From NCBI RefSeq assembly GCF_013256625.1, contig NZ_CP053908.1, positions 1,798,001 to 1,862,000 of the forward strand: a stretch of 64,000 nucleotides of DNA, read 5' to 3'. Below, one piece after another: positions 52,163 to 60,360 of this stretch. The notes beneath the pieces were generated by a model, which was not told the origin of the DNA, did not search any database, and saw only the letters and a list, made by a program, of their open reading frames with translations. The DNA is from Hymenobacter sp. BRD128. Its GTDB lineage: Bacteria; Bacteroidota; Bacteroidia; Cytophagales; Hymenobacteraceae. Numbering within the stretch: position 1 is the first letter of the stretch; every line of letters starts with the position of its first letter. The translations under genes were made by a program, and so were the position numbers.

Positions 52163-52720
52163 TTACTTCTCGGTGCCCGCGCTCACGGCCCGGGGCGCGG
52201 CGCCGTAGCGGCTCATTATCAGCTTGGCGGGCTGGCCTTCGCGCAGCGTCACTTTGAAGAGATAATTGTATTCCTCATCGCGGATTTCGCCGGGCAGGGG
52301 CGCCACGCCCAGTGCCGACAGCAGCGGCAGCAGCGTGTTGGAGTGGCCCACCACGACCACCGTTTTACCCGCATAATCCTGGCGGAGGTGGCTAGCCAGC
52401 GCGGCCGGCTCCTGGGCGCGGTACACCTCGGGCGTGAGGCCGGTGGCCTGAGCCAGCGGGGCCAGGGTGGCGCGGGTGCGGCGCGTATCGGTGGTGGTGA
52501 AGAGGGCCGCCGGGTGATAACGGCGCAGCCGCTGGGCCAGCAGCCGGGCACGGGCCTCGCCGGCGGGCGCGAGGGGTGGGTCGGTGAGGCCGGGCGTAAG
52601 GTCCTTCTCGGCGTGGCGCACGAGGTAAATAGTGGTGACGGGCGGCTTGGCGGCAGCCGGCAATACGATAAGGCTTAGCAGTAGGTAGCCGCAAATGGAG
52701 TACAGGCCAGCTTTCAGCAT
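52163..52720 (-). CDS. Histidine phosphatase superfamily (phosphoglycerate mutase-like) protein, exported
   Basis: A 185-residue histidine phosphatase. ATG 52720 gives a signal peptide or N-terminal anchor (MLKAGLYSICGYLLLSLIVLPAAA). The phosphate pocket is in TTIYLVRHAEKD (catalytic His within RHA), a second Arg lies in TTDTRRTRATL and the second His in VVVVGHSNTLLPL. The substrate is unknown; exported members of this family are usually non-specific phosphomonoesterases. An exact -7 box (52756-52763) lies upstream, beyond the GH16 terminator. Confidence 0.88.
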   Translation of the reverse strand: MLKAGLYSICGYLLLSLIVLPAAAKPPVTTIYLVRHAEKDLTPGLTDPPLAPAGEARARLLAQRLRRYHPAALFTTTDTRRTRATLAPLAQATGLTPEVYRAQEPAALASHLRQDYAGKTVVVVGHSNTLLPLLSALGVAPLPGEIRDEEYNYLFKVTLREGQPAKLIMSRYGAAPRAVSAGTEK

Positions 52721-52755
52721 ACGTAATAAGGCACTTGCTGTAGGTGCAAGCCGGC

Positions 52756-52763
52756 CAAAGGTA
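52756..52763 (-). promoter_or_regulatory. -7 promoter box for the histidine phosphatase
   Basis: The minus strand reads TACCTTTG, an exact TAnnTTTG match about 35 bases before the ATG, directly following the GH16 terminator. Confidence 0.55.
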
Positions 52764-52769
52764 GCCGCC

Positions 52770-52805
52770 AAAAAAGCGGGCCACCCACTAGGCAGCCCGC
52801 TTTTT
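52770..52805. terminator. Bidirectional hairpin terminator after GH16
   Basis: AAAAAGCGGGC (52771-52781) pairs with GCCCGCTTTTT (52795-52805), with T-runs on both strands. It follows the GH16 stop codon on the minus strand. Confidence 0.8.
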
Positions 52806-52823
52806 AGCAGCAATACCAGGCCG

Positions 52824-54256
52824 CTACTGCTTGGTAAAGTGGCGGCTGCTGCGCTCCTGGGTGGGCGAGGTCAGCAGCAGCGTGTACTGGCCGGCGCGCA
52901 GCGCCGACACGTCGAGCCCATCGGCACCCACGGTGCCCTGGCCAGCCACGCGGCCCAGCGCATCGAGCACCTGGTAGGTGTGGCCCACTACCTCGGGCTC
53001 GGTGCGCAGGAAGTCGCGGCCCGCCACGGGATTGGGGTACAGGCCCGGTGCCGGGGGCTAGCCGCCGGGCCGGCCGGGAACGCCATGCGCGCCCCGGCCG
53101 GGTTAGTAATGCTTAGCCAGTTGATGTTCCAGCCGGCCGTTTGGGCATACACGCCCAAGTTGTAGGTGCCCGCGTTGATGTTCACGGTTTTGCTCACGGT
53201 GGTCCAGGTTTGCCAGCCGCCAGTAGCCGGAATGGCGGTATTGCCGAGCTGAATCGCGCCGGCGTTCAAATCAGACGACACGGTACCGCCGTTGGGGCTA
53301 GCCACGCGGTAGCTAAGGGTGTAGGCACCGGTAACCGGAAAGTTAATATTATTGAATACGAGATAGTTGCCCGCAGCTATGTGGCCCATATCCTGGCCGC
53401 CCCCGATGTCGGAGCAGGGCTCGGCCACCATGCCACTGTTCACGTTGGCCGCTTCGGCCTGCAGTGTCCGGGTTGTGCCGGTAGTAGTAGTCACCAATTG
53501 TGATACCCGCACGTAGTCCACGTACATAGTGGCGGGCAGCTTGGTATCATCGATGGCCTGGCCGGGCAGGTTGCCCCCCACGGCCAGGTTCAGCAAAATA
53601 AAGAAGGGGTTTTGAAAAGCCTGGGTATTGCCGGTTCCATTCGTGATATTAAAAGCGCAGTACTGAACGCCATCCACAAACCAGTTGATGGCCGTGGGCG
53701 TCCACTCTACGCTGTACACATGCCAGTCGCCGGCCGTGGTAGTCATGGTTTTGCCATACTGCGCGTGGCCACCGCTGTACCAGTGCGCGGTGCCGTAAAT
53801 GGTGTTATCGGCGTTGATGTGCTCCATAATGTCGATTTCCCCGCACTGCGGCCAACCCACCGAGCTGATGTTGCTGCCCATCATCCAAAAGCCCGGCCAC
53901 AGCCCCTGGCCCAGCGGCAGCTTGATGCGGGCCTCGATACGACCGAACTTGAAGTCCTTCAGGTTTTGGGTCTTCATGCGGGCCGAGGTGTAGCCGAAGC
54001 CGCCCACGCTCTCTTTTTTGGCCGTAATCTGCAGCACCCCATTGGCTACGGTGGCATTGGCGGCCTGGTAATACTCTTTCTCGTTGTTGCCCCAGCCGTT
54101 ATTGTTACCGGTTTCAAACTGCCAGTTTGGGCCGATACCATTCGTAAACTCATCGGACCAAACCAGCTGGTAAGTTTGGGCCTGGGTAATGCGGGGCGCG
54201 CCGAGTAGCAGCAGCGCCGCCCCGCCCAAAAGGGAGGTAAGCGTACCTTTCATCAT
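52824..54256 (-). CDS. GH16 endo-beta-glucanase with CBM6 and a T9SS-like C-terminal domain in another frame
   Basis: Probable laminarinase-type beta-1,3(4)-glucanase. A signal peptide (to about 27) is followed by the GH16 domain (about 28-255) with the catalytic Glu140, Asp142 and Glu145 in CGEIDIMEH. A CBM6-like beta-sandwich follows (about 258-395, LQAEAANVNSG to WNINWLSI). The main frame from ATG 54256 then ends at 52988 in sequence without similarity to the family. The overlapping frame continues to 52824 with YPNPVAGRDFLRTEP, TYQVLDALGRVAGQG and LRAGQYTLLLTSPTQ, a typical type IX secretion sorting domain. One base too many in the C/G-rich stretch at about 53030-53060 explains this. If the break is real, the enzyme loses its secretion signal. 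The TTTCCCACCC motif lies 18 bases before the ATG. Confidence 0.88.
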
Positions 54257-54710
54257 AAGGAGGTGGAAAAGGATGGGTGGGAAAATAAAATACTAGCCGC
54301 GGTCCTGAGGGCTAGCCACGGCTTAGCGTTTTTCAAATATCCAACTTTAGCGAGTAGTTAGCAAGCCCGAAAAAGGCGCTCAATAGCCTTGGCAACGGCC
54401 AAAATGCGCCAGCTTTACACTTACCACACATACTATAATTGTGCAATTTCTGAAGGAAATACTCGCAGGCGGCCCGGCGCCCCTGGCCCCGCCGCTGGCT
54501 AAAAAACAATTAAAAAAACGGGCTTGGCCAGAGTTTTTGTAGCTAGCGCTACTCAGCTACTCCTATAATGCGCCTCACAAACCGCTCTACTTAGCGGCGC
54601 TAGGCGGCTAGTGCTGCATCTTCATCAAATAAACAGCAAATATTCATCTTCATTTAACGGCCTGTAGCCGAATGTTGCACCATCATTCCTCCTTCACTCC
54701 TCCCCGCTCC
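54257..54710. other. Intergenic region between GH16 and the response regulator
   Basis: About 450 bp, richer in A and T than the rest of the window, with no credible gene on either strand. It contains the leader motif for GH16 near its left end. No exact TAnnTTTG box or long inverted repeat was found. Confidence 0.6.
54275..54284 (-). promoter_or_regulatory. TTTCCCACCC leader motif before GH16
   Basis: The minus strand reads TTTCCCACCC (with one more T before it), ending 18 bases before the GH16 ATG. This copy is outside the two sugar loci but again precedes a glycan-degrading enzyme. Confidence 0.5.
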
Positions 54711-55406
54711 ATGCACGTTCTGCTCGTTGAAGATGAGAAAAGCCTCCACCAGGAGGTGCGCCAGTTCCTGACGCAGGCCCAGTACCTGGTCGACTCGGCC
54801 TACACCTACGCCGAGGCATCGGAAAAGCTGTTTGTGAACTCCTACGACTTCGTGCTGCTCGACCTGGGCCTGCCCGGCGGCGATGGCCTCGACCTGCTGC
54901 GCGACTCCCGCCAGAGCGAAAAACAGGAGGCTTCGTTTATTATCCTCACGGCGCGCGGCGCCCTCGACGACCGTATCAAGGGCCTCGACCTGGGCGCCGA
55001 CGATTACCTGCCCAAGCCCTTCTCGCTGCTGGAGCTGACGAGCCGGATGCAGGCCATCACGCGCCGCAAGTTTGGCCTGAAGCGCCCCGAAATCACCTTC
55101 GGCGACGGCTTCGTGCTGGATGTGACGGCCCGCACCGTGCGCTACGGCAGCACCCCCGACACGCCCGGCCCCGAGGTGCCGCTCACCAAGAAGGAGTTTG
55201 ACCTGCTGCATTATTTGCTCTTGCACCGGGGCCGCGTGCTCACGCGCCTGCAGCTCGGCGAGCACCTGTGGGGCAATGTGCTGGAAGATGACTCGGACTC
55301 GAACTACATCGACGTGCACATCAAGAACGTGCGCAAGAAGCTGGCCCAGTTTGGCTCGCCCGACTTTATCGAAACGGTGCGCGGCATTGGCTACCGGGCA
55401 GTGTAA
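54711..55406 (+). CDS. OmpR/PhoB-family response regulator
   Basis: A 231-residue DNA-binding response regulator. The receiver domain (1-120) has the acidic pair in LLVEDEKSL, phosphorylation site Asp51 in VLLDLGLPGG and the Lys of DYLPKPFS. The winged-helix effector (about 130-231) has LTKKEFDLLHYLLLHRGRVL and DSNYIDVHIKNVRKKL. ATG 54711 starts directly at the first beta strand; an upstream in-frame ATG would add 13 unrelated residues. The partner kinase begins 160 bp downstream, with a long hairpin repeat between them. The signal is unknown. Confidence 0.95.
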   Translation: MHVLLVEDEKSLHQEVRQFLTQAQYLVDSAYTYAEASEKLFVNSYDFVLLDLGLPGGDGLDLLRDSRQSEKQEASFIILTARGALDDRIKGLDLGADDYLPKPFSLLELTSRMQAITRRKFGLKRPEITFGDGFVLDVTARTVRYGSTPDTPGPEVPLTKKEFDLLHYLLLHRGRVLTRLQLGEHLWGNVLEDDSDSNYIDVHIKNVRKKLAQFGSPDFIETVRGIGYRAV

Positions 55407-55445
55407 GCAGGTTATTGGCTAGCCTGCTGCTCAGCAAAATAAACC

Positions 55446-55536
55446 AGAACGTCAGGCTGCGCTTGGCGAAGCATCTCTGCCGCGCCGCGAGGGTGTCGTT
55501 TGGTAGAGATGTTCGCCACGCGCAGCCTGACGTTCT
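55446..55536. repeat. Long hairpin repeat between response regulator and kinase genes
   Basis: The left arm (55446-55481) begins AGAACGTCAGGCTGCGC and the right arm (55501-55536) ends GCGCAGCCTGACGTTCT; the arms pair over about 36 bases with few mismatches. The GGCGAAGCATCTCTGCC core ties it to the copy at 49315. It sits inside a two-gene unit and could weaken or process the transcript before the kinase. Confidence 0.75.
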
Positions 55537-55566
55537 TTCTTTGTGGGCGCGCTTAGCGCTTGTTAT

Positions 55567-56964
55567 ATGCGATTAGAAACCAAGCTCGGCCTCTTCAACG
55601 GCCTCTCGAAGCTGCTGCTGGTGCTGCTGGGGGCGCTCTTGATTCCGCCCATCGTGCAGCGCGTGGCAGTGGCCCACACCGACCAGCGCCTGCTCGAAAA
55701 GAAAAAGGAACTGCTGCACCTCATTGAGCGCGACGGGCTAGCCGCCTTTTTGCGGGCCGAGCACGAGGAGAGCTACGCCGACTATAATATTCTCAAGCAG
55801 GAATACATTACCATTACGCCGCTGCCTGCCTACCCTAGCGGCCCGATGGGGCCGCCCACCGAGCGCATTTTTGAGGAGCACCGACAGGTAGATAAAGTAA
55901 TTGAGGACTTCCGCATCCTGAGCTACGTGGCCCCGCTCGGCACCCTAAGCCCGGCCAGTGCCCCGGCGCGCTCGGCCAATGGTGCCGAGCCCCGGCGCTA
56001 CCGCCTCGAAATCGGCTCGTCGCTGGCTACGGTGGAGCTGCTCACCGATACGCTGCGCCGGCTGGCGCTGTGGGTGCTGGTGGCGGGCGCGGCCATCACG
56101 GTGTTTACCGATGCGGCCTTTGCGCACTACCTGCTGGGGCCGCTGCGCGAGCTGATTTCGCGCAAGCTGCGGGGCATCCGGCAGCCAGGCGAGTTTTCGT
56201 TTCAGCGGCTCGATACCGATACGACCGACTTCCGGCGGCTCGACGACTCGCTCTCGGCCCTGATGCGGCAGCTGCAGGCCTCGTTTGAGAAGGAGCGCGA
56301 GTTTATGAGCAACGTGAGCCACGAGTTGCTCACGCCTACCAGCATTCTGCAGTCGCGCTTCGAGAATATGCTGCAAGACCCTACCCTGCCCGAGGCCCAC
56401 GGCCGGCAGATAGTGGAAAGCCAGCGCACGCTCTACCGCCTGCGCAACACGGTGCGCACGCTGCTGCTCATTGCCAACATCGAAAACGAGCAGTACCTGC
56501 GCGACGCCAGCGTGAGCCTCACCGACACCGTGCACGACGTAGTCGAGGAGCTCGACGACCGCCGCCAGCAGCGCGAAATCAGCCTGCGCATCGACCTCCA
56601 GCCCGACCACGTGGTGCCCCGCGCCAACGCTACGCTGCTGCACACGCTGCTGCGCAACCTGCTCAGCAACGCCATCAAGTACAACCACGAGGGCGGGCAG
56701 ATAAAGGTGCTGGGCCGCTCCACCCCGAGCGGCGGCTACCAGCTGCGCGTCGAGGACCAGGGCCCCGGCATCGCGGCCGAAAACCTGCCGCTGCTCTTCG
56801 ACCGCTTCCGGCGCTTTCACGCCACCGGCCCCAGCGCCCCCGAGGGCTACGGGCTAGGCCTGCCCATCGCCCAAACCATCGCCAGCTTCCACAAGGCCCG
56901 CCTGTGGGCCGAGTCGGAAGTGGGCAGGGGGACGGCCTTCGTGCTGGAGTTTGGGGCGGCGTAA
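55567..56964 (+). CDS. Membrane sensor histidine kinase with HELLTP phospho-site
   Basis: A 465-residue kinase paired with the OmpR-type regulator. From ATG 55567 there are two membrane helices (about 12-33 and 164-184) around an extracytoplasmic sensor loop without a recognised domain. Then come a HAMP-like linker, HisKA with the phospho-acceptor His252 in SNVSHELLTPTSIL, and HATPase with NLLSNAIKYNHEGG, VEDQGPGIAAENL and GYGLGLPIAQTI. The usual HELRTP is HELLTP here. All ATP-binding boxes are present, so the kinase is probably active. Function is unknown. Confidence 0.92.
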   Translation: MRLETKLGLFNGLSKLLLVLLGALLIPPIVQRVAVAHTDQRLLEKKKELLHLIERDGLAAFLRAEHEESYADYNILKQEYITITPLPAYPSGPMGPPTERIFEEHRQVDKVIEDFRILSYVAPLGTLSPASAPARSANGAEPRRYRLEIGSSLATVELLTDTLRRLALWVLVAGAAITVFTDAAFAHYLLGPLRELISRKLRGIRQPGEFSFQRLDTDTTDFRRLDDSLSALMRQLQASFEKEREFMSNVSHELLTPTSILQSRFENMLQDPTLPEAHGRQIVESQRTLYRLRNTVRTLLLIANIENEQYLRDASVSLTDTVHDVVEELDDRRQQREISLRIDLQPDHVVPRANATLLHTLLRNLLSNAIKYNHEGGQIKVLGRSTPSGGYQLRVEDQGPGIAAENLPLLFDRFRRFHATGPSAPEGYGLGLPIAQTIASFHKARLWAESEVGRGTAFVLEFGAA

Positions 56965-56996
56965 ACTGCGGCTAGCATTTTCTGCCCTTGTTAGCT

Positions 56997-57566
56997 TTAG
57001 TCAGCAATATCCCGGTAAAACACTTCGGTGCTATCACGAGAAGCCCAAAAGGTTTGAATGTTCCGGCTGTTCGCAGTGGCGTATTCATAAACCAGAATAG
57101 TATCGCCCATCGCCTGCGGCCGAAACCACTGGATATTCCCGGCACCCGGAATTTTTTCTAACCACTGCGCAGTCGGCACTTTATCCCCGTCGAATGGGTG
57201 CCGCGCCAAGAGCCGCTTGAATTCACTGGGGCAAGTTTTGAAATGCAGCCAAATGGCGTAGTCTATTCTTGGTATTACTTGGTCTTGCGACTCGATAACC
57301 TGGGTGCAGGCTACGGAACTTCGACCAAAGAGCGCCGCATAGATTTCGGCGCCATTGCGGGGCCTGACGGCTTCGGCCACGTGGCGATATGATTTATAAA
57401 ATGCGCGGTAAGCCGTCCAGCTAGCTACCAGCAGGCTCAGCGATGCACTCGCTGCCGCCAGATACAGTAGTCGCTTTCTGTGCCTCAGCAGCCCGTAGCC
57501 GCCAAGCCCCAGCGCCGCCCCAAACAAGCCGCTGGCGAGTACTGCTAAGCCAATAATTTCTTTCAT
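56997..57566 (-). CDS. Hypothetical membrane-anchored protein
   Basis: A 189-residue protein with two N-terminal hydrophobic helices (about 4-26 and 33-56) and a soluble C-terminal domain of about 130 residues rich in aromatic residues (IDYAIWLHFKTCPSEFKRLL, NIQWFRPQAMGDTILVYEY). I do not recognise the family. It is less GC-rich than most genes here and lies in the same stretch as the IS element, so it may have been acquired with it (inference). The ATG at 57566 starts directly with the hydrophobic helix. Confidence 0.65.
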   Translation of the reverse strand: MKEIIGLAVLASGLFGAALGLGGYGLLRHRKRLLYLAAASASLSLLVASWTAYRAFYKSYRHVAEAVRPRNGAEIYAALFGRSSVACTQVIESQDQVIPRIDYAIWLHFKTCPSEFKRLLARHPFDGDKVPTAQWLEKIPGAGNIQWFRPQAMGDTILVYEYATANSRNIQTFWASRDSTEVFYRDIAD

Positions 57567-57632
57567 GGCAAATTATCTGGGCTGGTATATCCCTTTTACC
57601 GACTAAACCAAACTACAGAGGCATATTTTTCG

Positions 57633-57675
57633 GCTACCAGCGCGAGTTGCGCTGCGCTAAACTCGCGCTGGTAGC
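57633..57675. repeat. Perfect 16-base-arm hairpin left of the IS element
   Basis: GCTACCAGCGCGAGTT (57633-57648) and AACTCGCGCTGGTAGC (57660-57675) are exact reverse complements with an 11-base loop. A degenerate copy of the right part (CCTAAACTCGCGCTAG) occurs just to the right of the IS element at about 58785-58800, so the IS lies between two related sequences. Confidence 0.7.
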
Positions 57676-57746
57676 GGGTGGGCGCCGCAAGGTGCATTCG
57701 GCTAACTCGTTATACGGGAGGCACAGCCATCCCTAATAAAAAACGC

Positions 57747-58772
57747 TATAGCGGATTCTAGAACGGTGTAGCTACTATAAAGCTGTTTACGTACCGGGTG
57801 TATGCAAGCCTATTCTCTTGATTTGCGGCAGCGTATCGCGCAAGCGTGTGCCGAGCCCGGGGCGCGACAAGCCCACGTCGCCGCCCGGTTTTGCGTGAGT
57901 GTGGCCTTCGTCGGCAAGCTGCTGCGTCGCCAGCGGCAAAGCGGGCAGTTGGCCGCCCTGCCCGGCCGCGGTGGTCCGGCCCGCTGCCTGGATGCGGCGG
58001 CGCAGGCCTGGCTCGGGGAGCAGGTGGCGGCCCAACCCGATGCCACCCTGGCCGAGTTACAGACGCTCCTGCTGGTTGAGCGCGGGCAAGCCGTTAGCCG
58101 GGGCTCCGTCTGGCGGGTGCTACACGAACAAGGCTGGCGACGTAAAAAAAAGCCTGCACGCCACTGAGCGCGATACGCCCCGGGTACACGCCTTGCGCAG
58201 CGCGCACGTCGCGGCTATCGCGCAACGCCCCGACGTAGCCCGCTTTCATTTTCTGGACGAGACCGGCCTGCGCCTAGACTACACGCGGCGCTATGGCCGG
58301 GCGCAGGCCGGCCAGCGTGTGAGTGGGGCCGTACCGTTGCGCCGCCCGGCCCGCTCCCTAACCTTAATTGGCGCCTTGTCCGTGCACGGGCTGCACGGGG
58401 TCCAGGTGCTGGAAGGGGCCTTGAATCAGCGCAGCTTCGCCCTGTATATCAGCCGCATCCTGGCCCCGCAGCTACGGCGCGGGGACGTGCTGGTCCTCGA
58501 CAACCTGCGGGTGCATCACCTGACCGGGCTGCGGGAGTGGCTAGCCCGGCGCGGCATCGAAGTGCTGTTTCTGCCCCCCTACTCGCCCGACTTTACCCCC
58601 ATCGAGCAGGCCTGGAGCAAGCTCAAAACCAAGCTGCGCCACGCCCAGGCACGGACCCGCGACGCGCTCGAAGAAGCCTTACATACCGCCATCGACTGGC
58701 TTACTGGCCCCGATGCGAAAGCGTGGTTTAATCACTGTGGCTATCACGTACACCGTTCATGAATCCGCTATA
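57747..58772 (+). mobile_element. IS630-family insertion sequence
   Basis: The element is bounded by 24-base terminal inverted repeats: left 57747-57770 and right 58749-58772. Both read TATAGCGGATTC, then two differing bases, then GAACGGTGTA when viewed from outside. The TA-containing ends agree with the TA target preference of the IS630/Tc1-mariner group. It is about 1.03 kb long and carries one transposase gene in two frames. Both ends and catalytic residues are intact, so it may still be active. Confidence 0.9.
57802..58762 (+). CDS. IS630-family transposase in two frames with A8 slippage site
   Basis: The first frame (57802-58167) encodes the helix-turn-helix part (YSLDLRQRIAQACAEPGARQ and VWRVLHEQGWRRKKK). 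The second frame continues to 58762 with the DDE nuclease: Asp in FHFLDETGLRLD, Asp in VLVLDNLRVHH and Glu in PPYSPDFTPIEQAWSKLK. The frames meet at eight A residues (58144-58151). Loss of one A in the transcript, or a +1 ribosomal shift, would give a single protein of about 320 residues. A poly-A slippage site at this place is common in IS630-type elements, so the gene is probably functional rather than broken. Confidence 0.88.
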
Positions 58773-58809
58773 ATTACGATTACGCCTAAACTCGCGCTAG
58801 CTAGATATT

Positions 58810-59196
58810 TTAGGAGGCAATAAATTTACGTTTATAGGCCCCGCGAACAATCGTGCTAAGAGTAACGATACTATAGGAAACTCCATAGCTAATGATAAGC
58901 TGCGCCGGGTATCCGCTCATGGATAATAACATCAATGCGGCGAATACCAGCACAACAGCTAACCCACTTAAAACTAGTGGCATCACCAGTGCTACCAACC
59001 AACTTATACTCTTCACATACAAAGCATTAGCCCCAAGTCCAAGATATCCTAACCCAGCAAGCATCTCCATAAAAACGAAACTTTCGTCACCCTTGACATG
59101 AGTGTAAGCACCATAGCTGACTGCCCAATAGATAGTAAGCGCTACCATACTCATTAAGAAAATGCTATTAACAAGCAGGAATCTAGACCATTTCAT
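58810..59196 (-). CDS. Hypothetical four-helix membrane protein
   Basis: A 128-residue protein with about four hydrophobic segments (about 6-28, 43-60, 64-91 and 99-116) and a basic C-terminus (RGAYKRKFIAS). No family is recognised. The coding sequence is clearly less GC-rich and uses more A/T-ending codons than the neighbours, which suggests recent acquisition. It lies directly to the right of the IS630 element and 3 bp from the NadR-like gene on the same strand. Confidence 0.6.
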   Translation of the reverse strand: MKWSRFLLVNSIFLMSMVALTIYWAVSYGAYTHVKGDESFVFMEMLAGLGYLGLGANALYVKSISWLVALVMPLVLSGLAVVLVFAALMLLSMSGYPAQLIISYGVSYSIVTLSTIVRGAYKRKFIAS

Positions 59197-59199
59197 TGG

Positions 59200-60282
59200 C
59201 TACACGCTGTCTTCAACTGAAGTAACACCTAGCGCCGCCCGCACCTGCGCCACCCTTTCTGCCACGCTGCCATCGAGCAACGTATAAGGAATCCCCAGCA
59301 GCTCCAGCTGCATCAAAATAGCGCCGTGCTGAAACTGGCGCAGCGCTTCGGGGCCGCGCCAGCCATCCTGCTCGAAGGGCACGGTGGGCAGGCACACGAA
59401 GGTGTGGGCGTAGCGCGCGCCGCACACCCTAGCCAGCGCCTGTAAAGCCGGGTCGCAGCGGTGAAAATAGTAGTAGGAATACAGGGCCGTGGTAGCCGCG
59501 TTGGTATCGCAGACGAGCCAGCCGTGGGCCTGGGGCGCGGCGGCATCTTCCAGCTCCAGCTGGCGGCGGCCGATGTAAAGCAGGTCCTCGTAGGCGAGCG
59601 CGCCGTGTTTTTGCTCGTGGAGCGTGCGGCCGTATTCGGGCACCCAGGCGGTGCCGAGCGCCTCAGCCAGGGCCGTGGCCAGGGTGGTTTTGCCGCTGCT
59701 TTCGGCCCCTAGCAGCACCAGGCGCGGCACGGCGGTGGGCGGCACGGCCCCGTATTGCGCCGCGATGAACGGGTGCAGGTAGCGCGAATCGAGCAGGTGG
59801 TAGTAGGTGGCATCGGCGGCGAGCGCCGCGCGCAGGCCGGTGCCGCTCACGGGCACCTGCTGGCGGGGCTCATCGACGAGCACGTGCGCGGCGCCCAGGT
59901 GCGCGGCAAAGCCGGGGCCGTAGGCTTCGCTGCTGAATACTACCTCGGGGCGGTAGCCGTGGCTAGCCAGCCACTGGCGCACAAATTCGCGGTGGGTGTG
60001 GTCGTCGGCCGCGTCGGGGGGCACGCCGTCGGCTTCGGCGGTGAGGGCAATGATGCGCAGCGGCGTGGTGCCCGCGCGCGGGCCCTGAGCAAGGTCGTCG
60101 CCCCGGTAGAGCTCGCGCAGCCAGGCGGCGCGCGTGGGCGCGGGGTGCACGGCATCGTCGGGGTGGGCATAGACGAGCACGAGCAGCTCGGCCACCTGGG
60201 CGGCAGCGGTTTCGAGCAGGAGCTGGTGGCCCCGGTGCGGCGGCCAGAACTTGCCTACGACGAGGCCAAGGGAAAAAGGCAT
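59200..60282 (-). CDS. nadR: NadR-like NMN adenylyltransferase / ribosylnicotinamide kinase
   Basis: A cytoplasmic bifunctional enzyme of NAD salvage with 360 residues. The N-terminal nucleotidyltransferase domain has GLVVGKFWPPHRGHQLLLE (GxFxPxHxGH type) and the second motif in VPVSGTGLRAAL. The C-terminal kinase domain has a Walker A loop GAESSGKTTLATAL and LVCDTNAATTALYSYYYFH. Unlike the enterobacterial protein it lacks an N-terminal HTH, so it is an enzyme only. A near-consensus -7 box (CATTTTTG) lies about 10 bases upstream of the ATG. Confidence 0.9.
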   Translation of the reverse strand: MPFSLGLVVGKFWPPHRGHQLLLETAAAQVAELLVLVYAHPDDAVHPAPTRAAWLRELYRGDDLAQGPRAGTTPLRIIALTAEADGVPPDAADDHTHREFVRQWLASHGYRPEVVFSSEAYGPGFAAHLGAAHVLVDEPRQQVPVSGTGLRAALAADATYYHLLDSRYLHPFIAAQYGAVPPTAVPRLVLLGAESSGKTTLATALAEALGTAWVPEYGRTLHEQKHGALAYEDLLYIGRRQLELEDAAAPQAHGWLVCDTNAATTALYSYYYFHRCDPALQALARVCGARYAHTFVCLPTVPFEQDGWRGPEALRQFQHGAILMQLELLGIPYTLLDGSVAERVAQVRAALGVTSVEDSV

Positions 60283-60360
60283 AGGGCAAAAATGCGGCTG
60301 GCGCGCTAGCTTGCGCGGCTGCTTACTCGGCGCAAGCTAGGGCGGGCGCCACTTTTTCCC

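Noticed and set aside
54257..54266. AAGGAGGTGG on the plus strand, a perfect ribosome-binding-site-like string
   Set aside because: No start codon with a credible reading frame follows on the plus strand; it is the complement of the GH16 leader.
57899..58762. The second transposase frame treated as an independent gene starting at 57899
   Set aside because: Its first 80 codons overlap the conserved HTH part in another frame and show no family sequence; only the part after the A8 tract is transposase-like.
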